Assembly (NCBI RefSeq): GCF_024323335.1
Contig: NC_066584.1
Location: forward strand, 424,848,319-424,912,318
Reading direction: 5' to 3'
Source: Lathyrus oleraceus
Taxonomy: Eukaryota; Streptophyta; Magnoliopsida; Fabales; Fabaceae
DNA: 64,000 bases
Shown here: piece by piece, positions 10,190 to 21,571 of the stretch
Layout: each line of letters begins with the position of its first letter
How positions within the stretch are numbered: position 1 is the stretch's first letter
The notes under the pieces: model-generated
Seen by the model: only the letters and a program-made list of their open reading frames with translations
Databases searched by the model: none
What the model was told of the DNA's origin: nothing
Position numbers and translations under genes: made by a program

Positions 10190-11583
10190 GTCGACTTATG
10201 GATAACTGTTGGAACATCAACAGCGACCAAATTATTGCAGATTCCTCCGGGTATGACAAAGTTGCCAAGGTCTTCCTCTTCATCATCTTCAACGATGGCA
10301 GCAGCTTCCTGATCTTCAACAGTGTGGATAAAACCTCCACTCTGGAACAACCCACGCTCACTGGAAACACCGGAAGAATACCCTATGCCAGCTCGGGACT
10401 TATTATCTTCCAACTTGATCATTTTCCCCAAACCAGTAGTTGCACCATGCCTAATGGCCAACTTTGTATCATTATAGGAGACAAATGAAGAAGGTCCTTT
10501 CCTCGAAGGCTCAGCAATAGATAAGGCTTGGAATGGAGTCCCAACCTCATCCTCAGCATCAATATAGGAAAAGGAAGATAAATGGCTGAACAAGAGATCC
10601 TTCTCTCCCCCTATCACCACCAACTTCTTGTTCTTCACGAACTTCAACTTTTGGTGCAGGGTGGATGTCACGGCGCCTGCCTCGTGAATCCATGGTCGGC
10701 CTAGCAAACAGCTGTATGATGGATGGATATCCATGACTTGGGAAATGATCTAGAAATCACTAGGTCCAATCTTGATCGGGAGTTCTAATTCGCCGATCAC
10801 GGTTTTACCCGATCCATCAAATGCCTTCACAACCACTCCACTCTGCCTCATGGGAGGCCCCCGATATGAAAGTTTGGCAAGAGTGGATTTTGGAAATACA
10901 TTGAGTAATGATCTTGTATCCAGCAACACATTGGACAAGGCGTCATCCTTACAATTCATGGATATGTGTAAAGCCAAATTATGGTCTTTTCCCTCCTCGG
11001 GAAGATCAGCATCACAGAAGCTCAAGTTGTTGCAAGCGGTTATATTTGCAACAATGCTATCAAACTGCTCTATGGTGACATCGTGATCCACGTATGCCAC
11101 GTTCAACACCCTCTGCAAAGCTTCACGGTGTGGCTCAGAATTCATCAACAAAGATAAGATAGATATCTTTGATGGAGTTTGTAGCAGCTGATCAACAATA
11201 TTATATTCCCTCCTTTTGATGAGCCTCAGCATCTCATTACCATCCTCTTTCAAAATGTCAGACTGGCCAACCAGGATAGGAGTAATATTATTCTTAACAG
11301 CAACAAGGTCAACACCCTTCACAACAGGAACAAAAATATTTGAAGAAGAAGTCCCCACAGGACCGACAGGATTAACAACAGTTCTCTTCATGACATCTTC
11401 ATGGGATTTCGGCTGAGCCGAGAAAACACGACCACTACGGGTCACACCACTGACATCTGAAATTCTCACCACAGAAGTTGAGGGAAACGACACCTCCTTT
11501 CCATCCTCCAGCATGACTGTGTTATAACGGTACATAATAACTTTGTCTGATACATATGGGACAGGACCCGTTGGCTTTATCAC
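10186..11583 (-). pseudogene. pro: E3 aspartic protease (end of gag-pro)
   Basis: This retropepsin-type protease region lies in frame with gag. Readable parts are ALHISMNCKDDALSNVLLDT, VVVKAFDGSGKTVIGELELPIKIGP, then MDIHPSYSCLLGRPWIHEAGAV and STLHQKLKFV. The active-site triplet DTG is changed to DTR (Gly to Arg) near 10916, which should abolish activity. An in-frame TAG at 10750-10752 also breaks it. The C-terminal tail ends at the stop that overlaps the intron donor. Intact proteases of this type cut the Gag and Pol precursors. E4 has a parallel copy at 63401-64000. Confidence 0.85.
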
Positions 11584-13532
11584 AAGAGCTGGTGATACCT
11601 TCTTCTAGTTACCATCGTACTTGACGACAACAGGCTCAGGAATTTTAAACATGGGAGTAATTACATCAACTTCATCCTCATTATGATTCTGAAGTATCTC
11701 AATCATCCCTTGATCAATCATCTCTTGGATATCCTTTCTCACCTGACGGCATCCTCTCTCATTGATAGTGCACACCTGGCACCTATCATGGTCATGCTCG
11801 TAATGGTTGTGTTCTCACAACAGCTTATGCATCTCAACCAAGGACTGCCTTATGTCATTCACATAAAGGACTTTGTATTTGCCAGGGCAACCTTGGACCA
11901 TGTTGACAGCTGCTTTCCCATGCCCGGGCAATGGGTTCTTCTTGACATTAGGACCTACGTCCTCAAAAAACAATATTCCACTTCTCACAAGGTCTTGCAC
12001 CTTAGTCTTCAATGGGTAACAGTTCTTCACATCATGTCCGGGAGCACCAGAATGATACACGCAATGAAGCTCAAGCTTATACCACCACTGAGGATTGGCT
12101 AGTACAACGGGAGGGTCTCGTGGAGTTATCAGCTTCCTATCAACCATGGAAGGATACAATTCAGCATATGTCATCGGAATCGGGTCAAAAGTTACCCTCT
12201 TCCTCTCGTAATTGCTGGTGCTGGTGTTATTATTGTTGCGAGGCTGGTAGGCCTGCTGTTGTTGACGATGTTGTTGCTGTTGTTGTTGTTGAACTTCTCT
12301 AAAAGCAGGTGCTATATGAGCCACCTGGTGTTGGTTGACGGTAGGACGCACAATAGTCCTCCTTATAGAGGGCCTTCTTTTAACATGAGAGACACAACAT
12401 GGGTCTCTCCCTCCTTCTTCCTTGCAAAGCCTCCATACTTCTTTGCTGAGGAACCATCATCTCTAGACGAACATCCTTGACGGACCCCCTCTTCTAATCT
12501 CATCCCTATATTCACCATTTCGTTGAAGTCTGAGGGAGCACTAGCAATCATTCTTTCATAATAGAAAGAGCTCAAAGTCTTCAAGAATATCTTTGTCATC
12601 TCCTTCTCTTCCAGGGGTGGCACTATCTGAGCTTCCAGTTCTCGCCATCTCTGGGCGTACTCCTTGAAGGTCTCCTTATCCTTCTGCGACATCGCCCTCA
12701 ATTGGTCCTTGTTCGTAGCCATATCCACATTATATTTATACTGCTTGACGAAGGCCTCGCCTAAATCGTTGAAAGAGAGGATGCTTGCACTCTCCAGCCC
12801 CATATACCACCGGAGCGCAGCACCTGTCAGGCTATCCTGAAAGTAGTGAATAAGCAGTTGGTCATTGTCAGTCTGTGTTGACATCTTGCGAGCATACATC
12901 ACAAGATGGCTGAGCGGGCATGTGTTTCTCTTATACTTCTCAAAGTCAGGCACTTTGAATTTAATAGGGATCTTCACGTTGGGCACTAGGCACAACTCAA
13001 CAGTATTTTTTCCAAAGAGGTCCTTACCCCTCAAAGTCTTTAGTTCCTTGCGCAGCTCAAGGAATTTATCTTTCATTTCATCCATCTTCTCATATACATC
13101 TGGACCCTCAGACCGCTCAGAATGATAGATGGTGTCTTCAACACGGGGAAGGGTGTGCACAACGGGAGGTGGCACAGACAGGACCGGGCTAGATGCCGAC
13201 ATGGAGGCGAGAGTAGGAGCGAAACCCTCTGGCATGAAATTAGAAGGCATTCCCCAAGGGAACCCGGCTGGCATAGTCGGAGCGAAATGGGCTGTTGCAG
13301 CAGGCACAATTGGCGTCACTGCCTCAAATATGACAGTCCTCACGGGAGGAGTTGCAAGAGTTGGCGAGGCTTGGCTTTGGGCGGCCAGAATTGACTCCAT
13401 CATGGCAGTCAGCCTAACAATCTCTTCCTTCAAATCCCTGTTCTCTTGCACTAGATGCTCTATTATCTTTGGATGATTGGCCCTGGTATTATACCGGTGC
13501 GTCAGCTTGTCTTCAAAATAAATGAAGAGCAA
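11584..13532 (-). pseudogene. gag: E3 gag, downstream copy of the tandem duplication
   Basis: The most complete gag in the window. It begins near EDKLTHRYNTRANHPKI and has a coiled stretch, a long Pro/Ala/Met-rich region and then the capsid core: FKVPDFEKYKRNTCPLSHLV, LIHYFQDSLTGAALRWYMGL, ETFKEYAQRWRELEAQIVPP and EKEMTKIFLKTLSSFYYERM. A Gln-rich tract and a knuckle-like CVYHSGAPGHDVKNC follow. A one-base deletion near 12395 (against the upstream copy at 15390) shifts the frame. Stops follow at 11815-11817 (TGA) and 11605-11607 (TAG). Gag forms the particle shell. 12150 onward belongs to the duplicated 3.0-kb unit. Confidence 0.87.
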
Positions 13533-13796
13533 AGAGTTAGACCACTGATCAAGAGCTCAGAACAAAACCTGTTTATGCATATGATGCATGCAATGTTTGT
13601 GCATATGTTTTGTTTTTATTAGAGGAACTTAATAGAGATCTATTTGCAAATATTTGAAAATATTTAACTTTTTTAAGACATATATGGAATACTCATAGTA
13701 ATAATATTTGGAAACTTTTTTACACCAAAGAAGTAGTACAGTTTTGGTAACCAAATACAATACAAGAGAAAAGGAGAATGAACATCCTATGGATCC
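13533..13796 (-). other. Spacer between ORF1 and gag (E3, downstream unit)
   Basis: About 260 bases between the ORF1 stop and the start of gag, AT-rich, with no gene. It matches the spacer at 52100-52361 in the upstream unit and less closely 345-563 in E1. It could hold the acceptor needed for gag translation, but no site stands out. Confidence 0.65.
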
Positions 13797-15159
13797 CTAG
13801 AAACAATCGTCCAAAGCCTTCGAGATCGGAAGATAAGCTGCACGAAGCCTCTTCACCTCTCTCTCATAAGCTGCTTCCATATCGGCCTTCTCCTTGGCGA
13901 GCTGATCATACTTCCTCTTCCAAAACCTAGATGAGTGAGGAAGAAGAGAAGTAACCATATCATCAGGCTCATCAATAACCTAATGCTCTAGAAAATCTAT
14001 CACTGCATCCTTATCTTTGAGCTGCTGAAGAAGTTCCTCACGCTCACGAACCCAAGCACGCGACCGGTCTTCATCTCTCAACTCCTCTACGCCTTGGTCA
14101 GGGAGGGTTGAAGGCCCAACCATAACCATAAGGGTAAATCTTGGATAATCGTACGTCATGCGGTACTGAAGAGCTCTCTTCCTCACTCAAGAGGTATAGG
14201 GTTCTAAAGCAATACAATTCTTTGGACCGAGCTCACTCCTCCCTTTCCTATGAACTTTGCGCCAGGCGCGGACCATCCTATCCTTCTATTTCTGGGGATC
14301 TTTACCCTCTTGAAAGAACAAGCCTTCCAACAAAAATGTTGTTAGGTTTATCCTTTAAGGGGAACCCAAGCTGACGGTGAGCCAAAGCAAGATTGTAGTT
14401 AATTCCCCCACACGTACCAAGAAGAGGTACATTGGAGAACTCACCACAAGAGTCAATAATCTGAACGCCATCATAAACACGATTATAACAAGAGATATCA
14501 TCATTAGTGAGAGACATGAGTCTCGCAGAGCACCGTAGACATCCCTTGTTCTCCTTGAAGGCAAGCGTCTGAGACAAGTGCGAAATAAACCACTTGTACA
14601 ACAGAGGCAGACAACATACAACGTAACCACCACCTTTTGCATTCCTCATATGCAAAGAGAAATAAGTGTCACCCAACAGAGTCAGAACGGGATTAAGAGA
14701 AGAGAAAATCCTAATAACGTTCACATCCACGAAGTTGTCGATATTGGGGAATAACACTAGCCCATAGATGAGTAGTACAAATATGGCTTCAAAAGCATCG
14801 TCACTAATGACCTTCCTAAACGAAGTAGCTTGGGAAATGAGAAAATCAGATGGGAGACCTTGAATTCCACCTTTGATAGTCATGTGAGCAACAATATTAG
14901 ATACATCTATGTGAAGCATGTCAGCAATCTCTTGAGAAGATGGAATCTTCTCCAAACCACTAAATGGCAACTGATCAAAAATAGGTATACCCACATGATA
15001 GGCATACTCCTCAAGTGTAGGCAAAACCTGGAAATCCGGAAAATTGAAGCACCGATACAGAGGATCGTAGAACTGCACCAACACACTCATCAGACCCTCA
15101 TCCACCTTGGTAGAAAGAATAGACAGGAGCTTCCCATGGCGAGCTTTGAACTCCAAGGG
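13797..15159 (-). pseudogene. E3 ORF1, downstream copy, lacking its N-terminus
   Basis: Same family as the copy at 52362-53812. It starts abruptly at the duplication junction (LEFKARHGKLLSIL), without the first ~35 residues. It continues through VQFYDPLYRCFNFPDF, LEEYAYHVGIP, LLIYGLVLFPN and LYKWFISHL. An extra A in the run near 14335 shifts the frame. The coiled-coil C-terminus then has a TGA near 14188 (Trp codon in the upstream copy) and a TAG at 13980-13982. Not functional. Its role in the intact element is unknown. Confidence 0.83.
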
Positions 15160-15866
15160 AAGGATACAATTCAACATATGTCATCAAAATCGGGTCAAAA
15201 GTTACCCTCTTCCTCTCGTAGTTGCTGGTGCTGGTGTTATTGTTGTTGCGAGGCTGGTAAGCCTGCTGTTGTTGACGAGGTTGTTGTTGTTGTTGTTGAA
15301 CTTCTCTGAAAGCAGGTGCTATATGAGCCACCTGGTGTTGGTTGACGGCAGGACGCACATCCTTCCTCCTTACAGAGGGCCTTCTTTTAACATGAGAGGA
15401 CACATCATGGGTCTCTCCCTCCTTCTTCCTAGCAAAGCCCCCATACTTCTTTGCTGAGGAACCATCATCTCTAGACGAACGTCCTTGACGGACCCCCTCT
15501 TCTAATCACATCCCTATATTCACCATTTTGGTGAAGTCTGAGGGAGCACTAACAATCATTCTTTCATAATAGAAAGAGCTCAAAGTCTTCAAGAAGATCT
15601 TTGTCATCTCCTTCTCTTCCAGGGGTGGCACTATCTGAGCTGCCAGTTCTCGCCATCTCTGGGCGTACTCCTTGAAGGTCTCCTTATCCTTCTGCGACAT
15701 CACCCTCAATTGGTCCCTGTCCAGAGCCATATCCATATTATATTTATACTGCTTGACAAAGGCCTCGCCTAAATTGTTGAAAGAGAAGATGCTTGCACTC
15801 TCCAGCCCCATATACCTCCAGAGCGTAGCACCTGTCAGGCTATCCTGAAAGTAGTGAATAAGCAGT
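15160..15866 (-). pseudogene. gag: E3 gag, upstream duplicate copy, C-terminal half (left of O)
   Basis: Gag capsid core and Gln-rich region on the minus strand, continuing the gag at 51424-52325 after removal of O. Readable parts are LLIHYFQDSLTGATLWRYMG, EAFVKQYKYNMDM, KETFKEYAQRWRELAAQIVP and SFYYERM. A TGA replaces an Arg codon just after VNIGM (near 15506). Further on, VKRRPSVRRKDVRPAVNQHQ leads into a poly-Gln tract, and the copy ends at the duplication junction at 15160. It has the base that the downstream copy lost near 12395. Confidence 0.85.
15862..15866. repeat. Target site duplication of O, left copy (gcagt)
   Basis: gcagt precedes the O LTR. The right copy at 51419-51423 reads gtagt, one mismatch. 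The uninterrupted site is seen in the duplicated gag near 12855-12875 (gcagttggtcattg). Confidence 0.8.
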
Positions 15867-17085
15867 TGTAACACCTCAAAATTTGCCCCCTCTTCTTGGG
15901 ACTAGTTTAGCATATTGCATTTCATGTTTTAGGACATTAGGCATTTGCATATTGCATATCATATGGAAATCAGAAGTCATCCTCCAATGTCTTTTTCAGA
16001 AGATGGAGGTGGTATATGGTTCAAGCCTGAGGGTTTCCATGGATTTATCAACGACCATCTAAGGGTTTGTGCTTCAATTAGGGATTTCTTGGTTCTTCAA
16101 TGGTTTTGAGCATTATCTTACTGGCAAGGATATATCACCATCATCATGGTTATGTCATCCTCAAGGGCTTCATGATTCATGCTCAGGTTCCTCTAGATTA
16201 GGGTTTTGACCTCTTGTTAACCCTAATCAGTTGCATTCTTCCAACCAGGGTTTATCCAGGAGGTGAGGCATTCTATTGAGATGGAGATAACATGAGTATT
16301 ATGTTGAGCTTATATGAGCTAGGGGTTCATTTCTAGGCAAATTCCTCAAGTGGTGGAGGTTCAAGCTGATCAGAGCATGTTAAGGTCATCAGAGGACCTA
16401 TACAATCAGCTGAAAAGTCAACTGAGGGCTAGGAGGTGGGGAAATGAGTTTCAACAACTCATTCATGTTCAAAAGAGGTTTATTTGTCATTTCAAACATC
16501 AATATTGAAGAATTTGGAGCCAGATCAAAAGTTTCCAAAAATGGAAAGTGACCTGTAATTTCAAGTTTCCAAAAAGGGCAAGTTTTTGGACCACCTTCAA
16601 CTTGACTTTCCAACATCAAAGAAGCTTCAAATGAAATTTTGTCCAACATGAAAGTTGAAGATCTTTCTCTCCCATTTCCAAAAAGTTCAAGATCAGGAGC
16701 ATCTGATGAATGGTTGGGAAGATATGGCCAAATGATTGCAATGTGCACATGGAGGTTCAACAAGCCATAACTTTTGATCCAAAACTCCAATTTGAGTCAC
16801 TCTTTTTGCAAAATGATCCTTGTGAACAATATTTTTCAAATCCATCATTGGATTACATGAAATAATATCACATGATCATTTGTCCATGCATGAGTATTTT
16901 GGAGGGAAAATGCCTAATTCAAATTTGGTGCATCATACATATTTAATTCCAATCCTATTATGTGCATGAGATGATTTTAAGTGATTTTGAACATCCACAT
17001 GGTACTGTTCACGTCCATTTTACCATGCATAGGGTGCATTTACCAATTATGCATAATTTGGATTAGCATAGTGATTAACACATAG

Positions 17086-17092
17086 TATAAAG
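17086..17092 (+). promoter_or_regulatory. TATA box of O LTR-A
   Basis: TATAAAG, about 1.2 kb into the LTR, conserved in LTR-B at 43489-43495 with the same flanks (catagtataaagcc). If used, more than 3 kb of the LTR would be transcribed as R/U5. Confidence 0.5.
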
Positions 17093-19813
17093 CCTTAATC
17101 ATAACAGAATTTTCATAACAATCACATTCTAGATCTAGATTTTTCACTTCCCTCTCAAATTTCTCTCTCTTCAATTTTCAAAATTCTTCATCTAAATCAT
17201 CAAAATTCTTGTAGAATCGTGTTCATCATGTGTCATTGAGTAGGATTTGGCTATTGATTTGAAGAATTCGAGCCAAGATCAAGTTGCATCAAGCTCATGA
17301 AGATGGATATGGAAGCTTCAATCTGAGCTAAATCCAGGCCGTGTCAAGCATCAATTTCTACATCAAGCTTCATAACTAGAGTGGAGAAGGATATCTGGAG
17401 CTGGAGAGAGCTGTAGCACGCGATTTCAACTCACTGCTCTTCAAAGAGGTTTGAATTCGATCATCTTAATTCTTCATTTTATTGCCATGTTTAGATAGAT
17501 CCTTTGATGTTGATAATCCTGATGCTTTTGGAATTTGAAATGGTTGAATATTGAATGAGTTATGCTGAGTTGAAGTTTTGGTGTGCATAATGTTTCTGTT
17601 CGATCTGCTTGATACATGATGAACTAGGCTTAGCTAATGTGATTTTCGTGTTCTACGTGATGAAACCTTTCCATTGATGTACCTGTTTTAAAATTCTGGA
17701 AATTTTTTTGGTCTTCTCCGCCTGGCTGGCCGGAGAAGACGGTGGAAACAACCACTGGCCGCCGCTGCATTTAATTGCTAGGGTTTCTGCATTGCTGGCG
17801 CCACGTTCATGCTTGTTGTCCAAACCATTGGCTGTTGTTCCTTGATCTGGTCCACATGTACCTTGACTTTGCTGACTGGGACGCCACTTCAATTAATGAA
17901 GTGCTGCGTTTTGATTCCAAAATGCGCTTGTACCTCCATTCGATTCCTGGCCGTGTCAAATTGTGATTTTATTTTTTTCCAGTGCATTTCCAATTTCATA
18001 CCTGGTTCGATTCCTTCTGCATGCATATTTTCAAATTTATTTCAACCTTTTCCATTTCCCTCCATTTTTGTCATGAATTAATTCATTAATTCATATATTT
18101 TTATCAACATTGCAAAAATCATAAAAAATAGCATATGCATCCAATTAAATCCAATTTTTTTCTCACATGATCAGTTGAATGTCTATTATTTTGTGGTTGT
18201 GATTTCATGATTTTATCATTTCTGGAATTTTAAATGTGTTTGCTTATTTGAACATGTATGCAAATTTGACATGTTGCACCAATTCTCTTGTGAAATGCTC
18301 ATACTTGATCCATTTGCCATGAAATTTAATATGTTGATTCCTAACATGTTGCATGATTTGTGAGCTTTTGTTTGGCATTTTTAGCATTTTTTATCTCTGT
18401 TTTGGATACATTGATGTATGGTGTGACAATGTGTGATACACATTTTGATGGTGCTCTTGTTCATTTTCATATACATGTCAATTGAGCTTTTCTGATTCCA
18501 ATTTTTTGCATGATGTTTGTGTTTAACATGTTGGGTGCACATAAAAATTTACATGGTTATTTGATTCATTTTTGTTTTAATATGGAATTTCTACTCTTAA
18601 TGTCCAATTATGTGCTATGTAATTGCCTTTGCCTTATTTTGTGCTTTATATGGCTTTGCTTATTGATTTTGATTTGTTCCTTTTTAGGACATGTTCTCAC
18701 TTGAATAAATGTGCTTCATGTTGAATATCACCTTCTGTTTTGACTTTTTGCTTTGCCTTTGACCCTAGTCTTGGTACTAGTGGTTTGTACTCATCTTTTG
18801 AGCTTTGTATTTCAGGTTCAAGCTATTGGCTCTAGTGGTTGATGCAATCTTATGACTTGAGATGCAAATTACTGTGTACACTAACCTTGGTTGTGGTCTA
18901 GGGCCATTGGTGATGAACTCACTTGAGTTGTTTACACCTAGGGCTTACCTTGTGTGCATATTGGTTGTATCACTGTTGATTGTCTGTTTGGTTTGTCTGA
19001 GTACAATATTGACTTGTTTGACTTTCTTACAGGTACTTTAGTCGCTTTAGCTCATTGCTTGAGCTTTGCTTTGCTTGTGGTTGGCATACCACTTAGGTAA
19101 TCTCTCTAACTCCATGTAGTCTCGAAGCCCTGTCGTTTCTTTTGGCAAGCATTTGGCTGAAGTCCTCCTTAAGAGGCAATGTCTGTGATTGTTTACTTTT
19201 GTGCTAAAGACCTCCTTGTCGAGGCATGATACTTGAAGACCTCCTAAGTGAAGAGGCGATTGGCAGATAGAAGGGATTAGCAATCAATCCCCTGCTATTC
19301 AGTTGAGTCTTTCATTATGCTCGCACTACGTGCTGAAGCTTTTGAATAAACACCCAAGATCCTTGTATATAGAGTCAGTCAAGTGGAGTAGGGTCCCACA
19401 TTCTGGATCCCCACGTTTTCATTGTTTGAAGCTCACCCAGGCCCGGGTTAAGAGCTATGAGGTCTTACCCTCATTACCTTTTCATCTACTCATCCTGACG
19501 GTCAATATCAGTGGCTAATAGCCTCAGATACCCTTCTAGTGTTGGCTTGTTTGTCGAGGTTGATATGACCCCTTGACTAACGCCCAGCCTTGTATGAGCC
19601 GCTTGTTTGCATATAGCGTGTGATACCTGTTCACCTGTGCTTGTTTACTTGCTGTTTAGGCTAGCTTGCTGCCTGTGCGAGTTAGGTTCTGTTTAGATAC
19701 CTCAACCTAGGACTATTGTGGATTGCATGACAACTTCTAGGCTCGAGTCGTAGTATCCCTTTTAGTTGTTATCTCCCTAGTCTCTGGTTAGGACAGTTTT
19801 TCCCTGTTAAGGG

Positions 19814-20301
19814 GAACTACGTCGCCCTGATCCTCATACCAGATGAGGTACGTAGGCAGGAGATCGTGCGAGATCTCTCCGGGCACCCTTTTTTTTCTTT
19901 TTCAACCTTCTTCCTTGTTGTGTGTGTTAGGAGATGGATGTAAGCCCTGCGATTGGTATTCCGTTTCCTGCTGTTGTTGTTTGTTTGTGGAGTCAGATGT
20001 AAGACCATTGATTGGCTATCTGTTTCCTGTTTCTTTTGTTTGGAGTTGGATGTAAGACCAGCGATTGGCATTCCATTTCCTGTCGTGTGTTTGCTTTGAC
20101 GTCTCAGTGTCTTCTTTCAGTGTTTTGTTTCGGCGTGTGTTAGCCGAACTACGGTAGCTCTGATTCTCATTCCAGATGAGATACGTAGGCATAGGATGCG
20201 ATATCCTAGCGAGCCCGTTTCCCTTTCCCCGAACTACGTCGACTCTGATGTTTGTGTCTGACAAACTACGTAGGCCCAGGATGCGACATCCTGCCGAGTC
20301 C
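19814..20301 (+). repeat. Three hairpin modules in O LTR-A
   Basis: Copies at 19814-19889, 20146-20217 and 20231-20301. Each has gaactacg, an inner hairpin (CCTCATaccagATGAGG, then TCTCATtccagATGAGA; weaker in the third copy), closing TACGTAGGC, then a second stem (GAGAT..ATCTC, AGGAT-gcgat-ATCCT, AGGAT-gcgac-ATCCT). The stem pair C-G in copy 1 is T-A in copy 2, a paired change. Confidence 0.78.
19931..20092 (+). repeat. Three ~55-bp tandem units in O LTR-A
   Basis: Units start at about 19931, 19989 and 20042, each with gatgtaag-cc, gattgg and tttcctg. LTR-B has one unit (about 46332-46382). The units have diverged from one another. Confidence 0.75.
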
Positions 20302-20602
20302 ACTTCCTCCGTTTCTTTCCCCTGTTGTTTATTCCAGTATGTGTGCTTTCTTTGAGCAGTTATTCAGCAACCTTATTCTATTCTTTTGAGCGTGGATCCC
20401 ATCGAGTACGACGGACGTGAGGGGTGCTAATACCTTCCCCTTGCGTAACCGACTCCCGTACCTTGCAATCTCTGGTCGTAAGACCATTCCTTTCCCTTTT
20501 TCAGGTTTACTTCGAGCGTTTCCTTTCCCTCATTTGGGATAAATAACGCACGGTGGCGGCTCTGTGTCTTTTTCCGCCGGTTGTTTTTCACGTTGCGACA
20601 GC

Positions 20603-20620
20603 TGGCAACTCTGCTGGGGA
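20603..20620 (+). other. Primer binding site of O unit a
   Basis: TGGCAACTCTGCTGGGGA, two bases after the LTR end. Unit b has TGGCGACTCTGCTGGGGA, so unit a carries a G-to-A change in the tRNA-pairing stretch. Confidence 0.85.
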
Positions 20621-21571
20621 CTTGAGGTTGACCTCTTGCTGGTCCATCTTCCCTAAGCGAGTCAATCCTAGCGCTCTCTAGGGTAGTTTTGGTTGCTTGT
20701 GCTTCTTTATTTATTGCATTTATAATTATTATGCTGTGTATATATTTGCATAAATGTTTGCATGCATCATGTTATCATTGTGTTGGATTCTGTACAGGTT
20801 GGTTCCTCTAATTTGGCGTGGGTGTTCTGAGTGGGGCTAAAACCCAGGCCCGAGTATACACCTAGGATTAGTGTGGTCTCACGTTCCTCACATGTTGGTT
20901 AGGCATGTTGTTACGACGTGACATACCACAAGCCGGACGAGGTTCTTTTGAGAGAGCTCTTCCTTTGTGGAGTATCCACTTTGGTTGAGTCACCTCATCT
21001 GAGCTGTTGACTTCGGTGACCGTTCTTTCCCGAGTCTTTGGTTTAGACGGTCTTATGAGAGTTGCAGCGACACACCCGAAAGGGCAAACCCGTTGAGTAT
21101 CTTGTCCGATTGTCGAGACCATTATCCATATTAGGATGACCTTGTTAGAATTCACTTGTGAGGGGAGGGTTGATTCTTACAGATGCATGTTCTGATGGTG
21201 ACTAATGGTTCAGTTCTTGATATGGGTCCTATTTATGAGTTGGATTATGGATATTTATTTCTGAGACGCCGGAGTTTTGTCCGTGGTATTTATCAATGGG
21301 GATCCGTTTATTTCAGGATTCCCTGGGTTGGTACAGATCATGTTGCTATCATATCAGTGGTTTTCCGGTGATGATGGTGGTATATCCTTCCGTTCCGTTT
21401 ATTTCGGAACCCCGAGCTGGATTTATGGTTGCTCAGTACCTCAGATGGTTGTGATCAGTTCAGAGACCGGAACTCAGTGCAGTGGATGTTCAGATGACTT
21501 GGGGGATGGCACAGTGCATTGCATTCATGCATTAGCATCATTCCCATTTTGCATTTATCCGCATCTAACTC
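20621..21571 (+). other. Untranslated leader of O unit a
   Basis: About 950 bases between primer site and ORF1, nearly the same as 46911-47873 in unit b. No conserved long ORF. It ends in a pyrimidine-rich stretch and TATGCAG just after the first ATG of ORF1 (21585-21591), which could also serve as a splice acceptor. Confidence 0.7.

Larger units (their letters stand above)
12150..15159 (-). repeat. Downstream unit of a ~3.0-kb tandem duplication (ORF1-gag) in E3
   Basis: This segment repeats, in the same orientation and order, the sequence 53722-51424 plus 15866-15160 (3006 bases once the O insertion is removed, against 3010 here). At 15158-15159 the gag text (…AELYPS in frame) passes directly into ORF1 text (LEFKARHGKLL). 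The two parent sites share only GG at the breakpoint. Only the upstream unit carries the O insertion. Confidence 0.85.
15867..20600 (+). repeat. O LTR-A, 4734 bp
   Basis: Starts TGTAACACCTC and ends GCGACA, two bases before the primer site. It matches LTR-B along its whole length. Differences include three instead of one copy of a ~55-bp unit at 19931-20092, and a short gap near 17052. It holds a TATA box, three copies of the hairpin module, and near the end a GGCGG..CCGCC stem (about 20555-20580). Short ORFs in it are not maintained as genes. Confidence 0.88.

Noticed and set aside
16398..16790. 130-codon ORF on the minus strand, repeated at 42762-43154
   Set aside because: It is present twice only because both lie in the two O LTRs. 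It is antisense to the LTR, has no recognisable domain, and its repeat is explained by LTR duplication.
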